27,155 bases of DNA from the NCBI GenBank assembly GCA_050115915.1, contig JASFPP010000029.1, forward strand, positions 1 through 27,155, read 5' to 3'. The notes under the pieces were generated by a model that saw only the letters and a program-made list of their open reading frames with translations, was not told the DNA's origin and searched no databases. The stretch's first letter is position 1; every line of letters starts with the position of its first letter. Of this stretch, positions 1 through 6,792 are shown piece after piece. The translations under genes and the position numbers were made by a program. Origin of the DNA: WTAW01 sp050115915 (GTDB lineage: Bacteria; Acidobacteriota; Aminicenantia; Aminicenantales; Aminicenantaceae).

Positions 1-3
1 GTG

Positions 4-32
4 TTGACTGGGGATTGTTTAATTAATAAAGT
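4..32 (+). promoter_or_regulatory. Possible sigma-70 promoter upstream of the LapA-like gene
   Basis: TTGACT at 4-9 is followed by a 17-base spacer and TAAAGT at 27-32. The -35 box is good but the -10 box is weak. It lies about 55 bases before the first gene. The window starts here, so an upstream gene or operon promoter cannot be excluded. Confidence 0.3.
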
Positions 33-87
33 GTTAGTAGTATAGGCATCCAGGGCTGTAAAAACGAAGCAAAAAGGAGGTGGATCC

Positions 88-282
88 ATGAAGCCTAGGC
101 TTGTCATCATTTTATTGCTTGTTGTATTGGCGATTATTTTTATTGTCCAGAATACCCATATTGTTTCAGTAAATTTTTTATTCTTAAAATTTCAGATGTC
201 CCAGATCATCATGATCGTACTCATGCTGCTCATCGGATTCTTTATTGGATATCTGGTTGCAGGAAAGAAAAAAAATATATAG
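88..282 (+). CDS. Small membrane protein of the LapA / DUF1049 type
   Basis: A 64-residue protein with two hydrophobic segments, at about residues 4-20 and 38-58. Between them is a QNTHIVSVNFLF stretch, and the tail ends in basic GKKK. This is the usual pattern of LapA-domain (DUF1049) proteins, which have a helix, a short periplasmic turn with Q-N and V-x-F, then a second helix and a basic cytoplasmic tail. Family members are inner-membrane proteins linked to lipopolysaccharide assembly in enterobacteria, but in most bacteria their role is unknown. The start is well supported by AAGGAGGT at 75-82, six bases before the ATG. It faces the minus-strand SLC13 gene tail to tail across about 30 bases, with no clear U-tract terminator between them. 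Confidence 0.7.
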   Translation: MKPRLVIILLLVVLAIIFIVQNTHIVSVNFLFLKFQMSQIIMIVLMLLIGFFIGYLVAGKKKNI

Positions 283-314
283 AGATATAATACAGCTTTT
301 CGCTCATTCCCTGG

Positions 315-2093
315 CTAGAAAGGCCAGAATACAGGGATGAGAAGAACTGCAATCGCCCAGAATACGAGATTCAGCGGAGCGCCGATGCGGGCGAAATCGA
401 GAAAGCGGTATCCTCCTGGTGCATAAACCATGGTGTTTGTCTGAAAGCCGATCGGTGTTGAAAAACTGGTCGAGGCCGCAAATGTTATGGCCATGAGGAA
501 GGCGTGGGGATTTACCTCTAACAGAGACGCGAGCGCGAACGCGACTGGGGCAAGAAGTATTGCCGCCGCAATGCTAGATATCATTTCAGTCAGTATGGCA
601 GTGAGTACATAGAGGGCAGCCAGGACAGCGAGGGGTCCCAAATTGACGGCAGGTTCGAAGACAGAATTGGCCAACCAGGATGCCGCTCCTGTTTGGAACA
701 AAGCCATCCCCAAGGGGAGCATCCCCCCAAATAAAAATATAATTTTCCAATCGATAGCTTGATACGCTTCCTCCAGAGTCAGACACCTTGCCAGGATCAT
801 CCCGACAGCACCGATCATGGCTGCTGTGAGGAGTGGAACTACATTGAATGTGGCCAAAACGACAACCAGAGCGAGAAAGAACAGAGCGATGAGAGCTCTG
901 TCTTTTCTGAGATGAAGCTCCGTCAACTCATTTGTTACAATCAAATCTCTGGAGGAAAGAAAGCGATCAACGTCTTCCTTATCACACTGCAATAAAAGGG
1001 TGTCGCCACTGTCGAGATGGATATCGGTGATCCTCTCTCTGAGGACTTTGCCTCGCCTCTGTAAGGCAAGCACAATACATCCATATCTTTTCGTAAAATC
1101 AGAATTTTGTAATGTTCGTCCGACCAGAGGGGATCGGGGGGGTATGAGAGTTTCGATAAGCTTGACCTCATCAGAACTCAGCTTCTGGTCATCGATAACA
1201 GCATCGGCGTTCGTGTGGAGTTTAAAAACATCTTTCATCTTCAAGAGTTTGGCTGCATCGCTGTGAACAAGAAGGATATCGCCGTTGCGAATGATAGTCG
1301 TAATGGGCTTCCAAACGGCCTTTTTTCCTCTAATGAGCCGGATCAGGTCGATATTTTTAACCTCTTTGTCTTTGATCTCTCCCCATTTCTGGCCGATAAG
1401 GGGCGATTCTTCTGTAACTGTAAGTTCGGCGAGGTAATCTGCGAGGCGATATTTATCTATGTTCTGGAGAGCACTTTTTCGTTTGGGAAGGAGTTTAAAG
1501 GAGAAGAACACGATATATAAGATACCCATGGCCATCAAGATCAACCCAAGGCGAGCGAATTCGAACATTTGGAATCCCCGGTAACCGCTGGTTCGGGCAA
1601 TTGAATCGACCAGGATATTTGTCGATGAGCCGATGAGGGTACAGACACCTCCCAATTGGCTGGCAAAGGCAATAGGAATGAGGATCCTTGATACCGGAAG
1701 ACGGCGAGACTTGGCCAGGGCAAAACAGACAGGAATGAAGATCGCCACAATGGCGGTGCTTATGATGAAAGCGGAAAGTATAGCTACTGCTAAACACAAA
1801 ACCAACAGAAGTTGCCTCTGGGATTTTCCACCAAGCCTGTTGATTCTTCGAGCGAGCCAGTCGACAAGACCGGTGCGGACGAGTCCTGCGCTCAGGACAA
1901 ACATCGCTGCTATTATTCCTGTGGCTGGATTTGCGAAACCATACAACGCCTGCTCAGGCTCGATCAGGTGGAGAAGGAGAAGGGCCAAGAGCACACACAT
2001 AGCGACAAGGTCTATGCGGAGCTTTTCTGAGACAAAAAGTGCCATTGCGCAGATGATAATCACCAGAACAAGGATTATTTCATTGGAAGGCAT
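315..2093 (-). CDS. SLC13/DASS-type permease with two RCK-C (TrkA-C) domains
   Basis: An inner-membrane anion/sodium symporter-like protein of about 592 residues. Hydrophobic helices fill roughly residues 1-195 and 400-592. Between them lie two soluble RCK-C domains, at about 215-300 and 310-390, each with the LVGxxL...GDxLLL pattern. The first membrane half has GSSTNILV and the second has STPIGFQTNTMVY, the paired re-entrant motifs of this family. Relatives carry dicarboxylates, sulfate or other anions, and the substrate cannot be read from sequence. RCK-C domains usually bind small ligands and gate transport. A TTG at 2099 precedes the ATG at 2093; the Shine-Dalgarno AAAGGGA is well spaced for the ATG and too close to the TTG, so I chose ATG. 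It lies 94 bases downstream of the APC permease on the same strand and may share its transcript. Confidence 0.85.
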   Translation of the reverse strand: MPSNEIILVLVIIICAMALFVSEKLRIDLVAMCVLLALLLLHLIEPEQALYGFANPATGIIAAMFVLSAGLVRTGLVDWLARRINRLGGKSQRQLLLVLCLAVAILSAFIISTAIVAIFIPVCFALAKSRRLPVSRILIPIAFASQLGGVCTLIGSSTNILVDSIARTSGYRGFQMFEFARLGLILMAMGILYIVFFSFKLLPKRKSALQNIDKYRLADYLAELTVTEESPLIGQKWGEIKDKEVKNIDLIRLIRGKKAVWKPITTIIRNGDILLVHSDAAKLLKMKDVFKLHTNADAVIDDQKLSSDEVKLIETLIPPRSPLVGRTLQNSDFTKRYGCIVLALQRRGKVLRERITDIHLDSGDTLLLQCDKEDVDRFLSSRDLIVTNELTELHLRKDRALIALFFLALVVVLATFNVVPLLTAAMIGAVGMILARCLTLEEAYQAIDWKIIFLFGGMLPLGMALFQTGAASWLANSVFEPAVNLGPLAVLAALYVLTAILTEMISSIAAAILLAPVAFALASLLEVNPHAFLMAITFAASTSFSTPIGFQTNTMVYAPGGYRFLDFARIGAPLNLVFWAIAVLLIPVFWPF

Positions 2094-2187
2094 ATCCAAT
2101 TCCCTTTAGAATTCTATCTATCTCGCTTAGCGAAAGCAAAAGATTGACTATGAATATTTAAAATACCATGAATTTAAGGGTTGTTAC

Positions 2188-4467
2188 TCATCCTGCGACG
2201 AACCGTCTCAGCCAGTTTTTTATGAGGCCCTCGTATTTTCTGACGACGAGAACGGAAACAGGGGACCGCCGTGTGAGTTTTTCGGGGATCGTCCCGAATC
2301 GTATCCGCTGCCACAATCCGGCTCTCGAAGCGCCGATGAGGATCATGTCATATCCCTTGCTTTCAGCGAGGATAGTTTTCAGAATATCCTTTCCGTAGGC
2401 GATTTTTTCCTCGACTCTCTTTGGCTCGTGTTCTGTTAACTTTTTTGTATCCAGAAGACAACTCTGTCCTCTTTTTGTCTTTTGTTCGTCTCCGACAATG
2501 GTGAGCAAGGTCAATGTCCCTTTGTTCTGTTGAGCGATCCAGGATCCCCATTTGAAGGCGAGCTTGGCATTGGGACCTCCGGCTGTTGGGAGGAGAATCT
2601 TCTTGATCTTCGTGTCCTTCTTTATTTTAAGCACACCGACATCACATGGGGCTTCTTGGACGAGCGGATCGAGGACTCTACCGAGTACTTTCCCTCTTGT
2701 AGTGACAGTGCCACTTCCCAACAACAGAGCGTTGCCTTTATTCTCGATGACGCTGTCCAGAAGACCATGGTAAATCTCGTGAGATACACGGATGTTGTAG
2801 CTCACAGGAACCTTGTTTCGGTCTCCCATCTCATCGGCTTCTTTGAGGAATTCCTTTCGTTCTTTGATGAATTGCTTCCCGACATTTAGGGGCGTTTGTG
2901 GAGGGAGTGGGATAACATGGGTTACGAAGATCTCTCCGTCCTTTTCCTTAGCGATGGGCAGAGCTGTATTCATAAGGGGAAGCACGTCCTTTTTTGTTTC
3001 GATCCCAAGGACGATTTTGAAATCTTTGTGGGCTAGGTCTTTTTCTTCGACGATGATCTTGGGTCCCACCTCCGCCTTTTCCCGGTGTTTAGCATAGCCA
3101 TAGTAGATTGAGAGGCCTGCTCCTATCCAGAGGAGACTCAGAAAAAAGGCCTTCGGGCTGTAGATGAACATCACGACAATGAGAACACTCTGTGTCAGGA
3201 TCCCCATAACCGGAAATAGGGGGAAGAGGGGAGATTTATATCCCTTGAGGAGATGAGGAGTCTTTCTCCGGATGTGGATCAATGCGACATTGACAAAGAT
3301 GAAGAGCAAAAGAAACATGATATCCGCGCTCGAAGCGATATCTTCGATAGGAAGCAGGAGGACCATGAGAAGGATAAGAACAGCGGAGACAAAAATAGAC
3401 CCGTCCGGTGTCTTGAATCTTGTGTGGATCCGTCCGAATATTGGGGGCAGGTTGTGGTCTCGTCCCATGGCGAATGAGACACGGGAAGAGCTGTATATCG
3501 TTGCATTAAGGGCGGATATCGTTGATAATAAGCCCCCAATCAAAAGGATGGCGCCTCCCCAATAACTGATGTTGCGGGCTGCCTCCACCATGGCCACTTC
3601 TTTTTTAGCGGCGAGAAAACCCCATGGGGTCAGATCGCCGGGGTTGACAACCCCAAGAGCAACAAAGGCCACAAGGATATATATAGGAACAACGATCAAG
3701 AGAGATATAAATATGGCCTTTGGAATGTTTTTTTCCGGATCTTTGACTTCCTCGCCACTCTGAGCAATGATTTCATAGCCTTCGAAAGCGATATAGGTGA
3801 GCCCCATTGCTGTGAGGATCCCGAAAAAGCCCTTGCCGAAAAATGGTACAAAATGCGTCATCCGGGCGGGATCACCGAAGATCACCTTTGTTCCGAGGAG
3901 GATAAAAAGGAACAGGATGGAGATCTTCAGCATGGTGGCAATGTTTCCCGCTTTTCCTGTTTCTTTGGCTCCTCTAAAATTGATGTATGTGAAAAGGATC
4001 ACGATCAGGACAGCCAACCCTTTTTTGAGGACTTCATGAGGGATTGACAGGTGTGCTCCCAGTTCTTGAAAGACCTCGCCAAAATACGCGCCAAAGCCCA
4101 CAGCATAGAGGGCACAAGCGACAGCGTGGGCCATCCAGGACATCCAACCCGAGAGAAAACCTGATGGCTGCGGGAGGCTCGATTTGACCCAGAGGTATCC
4201 GCCGCCAGCCTCAGGGATCGAACCGCCCAATTCCGCATAGGCAGAGGCTGTGAACAACGCGACGATACCATTGAGGAGGAACGCGACTAAGATGGCTGGT
4301 CCGGCCACACCAGACGCTATTCCGGTCAGAACAAAGATGCCCGCTCCGATCATCGCTCCAACACCGATCATAGTAACCGAAAAGAGGCTGAGGTCACGGC
4401 TTAAACCCACATATGTGCTATCCGAAGGTGTTTCTTTGTTTTTATTATTTTTGTGCTCTTTGTTCAT
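2188..4467 (-). CDS. APC-superfamily amino-acid permease fused to tandem universal stress (UspA) domains
   Basis: A 759-residue inner-membrane transporter. Residues about 20-460 form a 12-helix APC fold, with GVGAMIGAGIFVLTG in the first helix and GLTYIAFEGYEIIAQSGEE in the middle, both typical of the cationic amino-acid/APA subgroup. The remaining 290 residues form two UspA-like domains, at about 485-620 and 625-745. The second contains GASRAG followed by FGTIPEKL, resembling the phosphate-binding end of ATP-binding USP domains. Permease-USP fusions are known in archaea and bacteria, where the USP part is thought to sense nucleotide or energy state. The substrate is unknown. The gene starts at ATG 4467; upstream sequence holds only a weak TTGAAA/AAATAT promoter candidate (about 4509-4537). 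It probably heads a transcript that continues into the SLC13 gene. Confidence 0.88.
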   Translation of the reverse strand: MNKEHKNNKNKETPSDSTYVGLSRDLSLFSVTMIGVGAMIGAGIFVLTGIASGVAGPAILVAFLLNGIVALFTASAYAELGGSIPEAGGGYLWVKSSLPQPSGFLSGWMSWMAHAVACALYAVGFGAYFGEVFQELGAHLSIPHEVLKKGLAVLIVILFTYINFRGAKETGKAGNIATMLKISILFLFILLGTKVIFGDPARMTHFVPFFGKGFFGILTAMGLTYIAFEGYEIIAQSGEEVKDPEKNIPKAIFISLLIVVPIYILVAFVALGVVNPGDLTPWGFLAAKKEVAMVEAARNISYWGGAILLIGGLLSTISALNATIYSSSRVSFAMGRDHNLPPIFGRIHTRFKTPDGSIFVSAVLILLMVLLLPIEDIASSADIMFLLLFIFVNVALIHIRRKTPHLLKGYKSPLFPLFPVMGILTQSVLIVVMFIYSPKAFFLSLLWIGAGLSIYYGYAKHREKAEVGPKIIVEEKDLAHKDFKIVLGIETKKDVLPLMNTALPIAKEKDGEIFVTHVIPLPPQTPLNVGKQFIKERKEFLKEADEMGDRNKVPVSYNIRVSHEIYHGLLDSVIENKGNALLLGSGTVTTRGKVLGRVLDPLVQEAPCDVGVLKIKKDTKIKKILLPTAGGPNAKLAFKWGSWIAQQNKGTLTLLTIVGDEQKTKRGQSCLLDTKKLTEHEPKRVEEKIAYGKDILKTILAESKGYDMILIGASRAGLWQRIRFGTIPEKLTRRSPVSVLVVRKYEGLIKNWLRRFVAG

Positions 4468-4556
4468 CTGGATATGACCTGGGAAGCGTTTGAATAATCA
4501 AGTTCTCTATATTTTCAAAATTGGGCAAAAATTTCAAGTGGTTATCTGATGAGGGA

Positions 4557-4787
4557 AGCATTTCCAAAAACGTGATGGAAGACGTTCCGAGTGGTCCAAT
4601 TGATGGTTCGAAAACACGCTCAGTTTCCCCGGCGAGGAAACTTCGCTCGGACGTGGGGGCTTCCCTCACATCTCCCATCGGGAGATGTCCCATGCCCGTT
4701 CAGGCCTTCTCACGGTTTTCTCCACCATGCAATTGGATCACTCAATAACCCAAGGAGTTTATATACCATCACGTTTTTGGAAATGCT
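4557..4787. repeat. 231-bp inverted-repeat element in the intergenic region, MITE-like
   Basis: The outer arms 4557-4578 and 4766-4787 are perfect 22-bp inverted repeats. Further in, a second pair of matching segments occurs: GAGTGGTCCAATTG near 4590-4603 and, in inverse orientation, GAGTGATCCAATTG near 4731-4744. The arms are therefore longer and partly diverged. The centre holds a perfect hairpin, ACATCTCCC-ATC-GGGAGATGT, at 4668-4688 and a smaller GTTTCC/GGAAAC stem at 4623-4641. No credible protein is encoded. The layout resembles a miniature inverted-repeat element or a structured RNA gene. I saw no target-site duplication and do not recognise the family. The 4468-5003 gap otherwise holds only the downstream promoter. 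Confidence 0.7.
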
Positions 4788-4846
4788 ATCTCTGACGAGG
4801 ATATGATTGGGCAGTGTATTGAGAGTTTTCAGGAATGGGTTCGCTT

Positions 4847-4874
4847 TTGTTAGGAGCGTGCTTTCTGTTATACT
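4847..4874 (+). promoter_or_regulatory. Likely sigma-70 promoter of the phosphoglucose isomerase gene
   Basis: TTGTTA at 4847-4852, a 16-base spacer, and TATACT at 4869-4874. It lies 130 bases upstream of the pgi start, giving a leader of about 120 nt. It is the best promoter match in the gap between the inverted-repeat element and the gene. Confidence 0.5.
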
Positions 4875-5003
4875 AACACACTCAGTCTCTCCAAAAAATG
4901 TGTGAGGGACATCTATCAAGAGCTAGCGAGAATAGGTCCCTGATACTTTTTTTAGAATTTCAAAGAAAACGGTAAAGCCTTGCTTTTAAAAGGGGAAAAA
5001 TGA

Positions 5004-6671
5004 ATGGCGATAGCGATGGATCGCACAAGCTTTGAGCTGGGTGAGTACGAAACTCGTGTTAAAGACAGATTGGCCAGCTGGGTGGATCAAAAGCTTGTCG
5101 AAAGGCTTTGGAACAAAGATCACACGCTCTGGTCTGCTGAGCCCGTGGCGGAGCTTGTCGATCGTCTAGGATGGTTGACTCTTCCCGAGACTGAACCTCA
5201 AGTCTTGGATGATTGGGTCTCTTTTGCAGAAGAAGTGCTGTCTGATGGCTTTACTCATGTCGTGTTACTGGGAATGGGTGGCTCGAGCCTGGCTCCAGAA
5301 GTCTTTGCCAGGTGCTTCGGAAGTTCGCCGGGATATCCTGAACTCACTGTTCTTGACAGTACTCATCCAGAAGCCGTTCAATTTCTTGGAAATCAATTGC
5401 CTTTATCACATACCCTCTTTTGTGTGTCCAGTAAATCAGGAACCACACTGGAAACTCTGTCTCTATTCAAGTATTTCTGGGAGAAAGTCAACCAGTTCGG
5501 CGAAAAACCGGGCAAACATTTTATCGCCATTACTGATCTGAAGTCCCCCCTTGAAATCTTGGCCACCGAAAGGGAATTCAGGGCAATTTTTGGCACTCCT
5601 CCTGAGGTTGGTGGGCGATATTCTGCCCTCACCGGATTTGGCCTTGTTCCCGCGGCTCTTATAGGAGTGGACATCCACAAGCTTTTAGCAAGGGCTCACA
5701 AGGCTGCCGAAAAATGTTTGCTCTCTGGTTTAGATGAGGTCCCAGCTGGAATCGTGTTGGGAGCCGCTCTGGGTGAGCTTTCTTCAGTAAGGAATAAAGT
5801 TACGATAATGACCACGCCTTCATTGAATAGCTTCTCTGACTGGGCGGAGCAGCTTCTTGCAGAGAGTACCGGGAAGGAGGGGAAGGGGATACTTCCTGTC
5901 GTAAATGAACACCTCTCTTTAACCAAAGAGCAATCCATGGATAGGTTATTCATCAGTCTTTTTCTCGACGGCGAGAGTCAAGAAGACCTTGCCGGCTTTT
6001 GCGATGAGCTTTCCGCTCTCGGGCATCCTGTCGTCCGCATCTTTCTCAAAGATAAGTATGATCTGGGTCGGGAGTTTTTTCACTGGGAAATCGCTGTGGC
6101 TACAGCAGGGGCTGTGATGGAGATAAATCCTTTCGATCAACCGGATGTTCAACTGGCTAAGGATTTCACGAAGAGGATCATGGCTGCTGATAATAGACCG
6201 GGGGAAAGCAAAGAGATGGCAGAGACATACAATGTTTCAGACAGTGATACTTTGCGTGTAGCGCTCGAAAATTGGGTGTCTCAAGCTCAGCATGGCGACT
6301 ATATCGCTTTGCAGGCTTTTCTTCCGCCCAAATCTGCGATCACTGCGGCCCTTCAAACACTGAGGTTCACTCTGATGGATCGTATCCATGCAGTGACAAC
6401 TCTGGGATACGGACCTCGCTTCTTGCACTCGACCGGGCAGCTCCATAAAGGCGGGCCGAACAACGGCCTTTTTCTTCAACTCGTAGATGCTCCAAGGAAA
6501 GACTGTGCGATTCCCGAAACAGATCTCACATTTGGCCAGGTCGTCCGGGCGCAAGCTCGCGGGGATTATCTGGCACTCCTCGAACGCCAAAGACGTATCC
6601 TGCGTGTCGACCTCCAGGATGATGCGATCAAGGGGCTTGAGCAGCTTCAAGCATTAGTTTCCGATCTTTAA
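5004..6671 (+). CDS. pgi: Glucose-6-phosphate isomerase, C-terminal type of the bifunctional transaldolase/PGI family, stand-alone
   Basis: A predicted cytoplasmic isomerase of 555 residues interconverting glucose 6-phosphate and fructose 6-phosphate. It has the double-SIS architecture. GMGGSSLAPEVF (90-101) and SSKSGTTLET (142-151) form the first sugar-phosphate site. AEQLLAESTGKEGKG (281-295) carries the Glu expected in PGI catalysis, and HSTGQLHKGG (475-484) supplies the C-terminal His and Lys region. Overall it matches the PGI half of the roughly 950-residue transaldolase-PGI fusion (Tal-Pgi) rather than classical PGI, but no transaldolase domain is attached or adjacent. The start is supported by AGGGG at 4991-4995. 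A tiny out-of-frame ATG at 5000 overlaps it. It is probably monocistronic: a promoter lies upstream and a terminator follows the stop. Confidence 0.88.
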   Translation: MAIAMDRTSFELGEYETRVKDRLASWVDQKLVERLWNKDHTLWSAEPVAELVDRLGWLTLPETEPQVLDDWVSFAEEVLSDGFTHVVLLGMGGSSLAPEVFARCFGSSPGYPELTVLDSTHPEAVQFLGNQLPLSHTLFCVSSKSGTTLETLSLFKYFWEKVNQFGEKPGKHFIAITDLKSPLEILATEREFRAIFGTPPEVGGRYSALTGFGLVPAALIGVDIHKLLARAHKAAEKCLLSGLDEVPAGIVLGAALGELSSVRNKVTIMTTPSLNSFSDWAEQLLAESTGKEGKGILPVVNEHLSLTKEQSMDRLFISLFLDGESQEDLAGFCDELSALGHPVVRIFLKDKYDLGREFFHWEIAVATAGAVMEINPFDQPDVQLAKDFTKRIMAADNRPGESKEMAETYNVSDSDTLRVALENWVSQAQHGDYIALQAFLPPKSAITAALQTLRFTLMDRIHAVTTLGYGPRFLHSTGQLHKGGPNNGLFLQLVDAPRKDCAIPETDLTFGQVVRAQARGDYLALLERQRRILRVDLQDDAIKGLEQLQALVSDL

Positions 6672-6701
6672 TCGATTTCCACATCCGCATATTCACAGCC
6701 A

Positions 6702-6728
6702 GGCCTGTTTCTTCAACAGGGCTTTTTT
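6702..6728 (+). terminator. Rho-independent terminator after pgi
   Basis: GGCCTGTT (6702-6709) pairs with AACAGGGC (6715-6722) with one mismatch around a 5-base loop, followed directly by six T residues (6723-6728). It sits 30 bases after the pgi stop. Confidence 0.7.
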
Positions 6729-6792
6729 GATATAGTGGAGAAGAAGTCTCAAAAAGCTCACCCATAGAATGAGTTCCTCGGGGAGGGGATCC

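Noticed and set aside
306..336. Nested inverted repeat between the LapA-like and SLC13 genes as a terminator
   Set aside because: The stems are short (CTGGC/GCCAG) and there is no T-tract on either strand.
4445..4693. Short open frames crossing the 4.6-kb inverted-repeat element
   Set aside because: They run through the repeat arms and the start of the neighbouring permease gene in another frame, without start signals or recognisable sequence.
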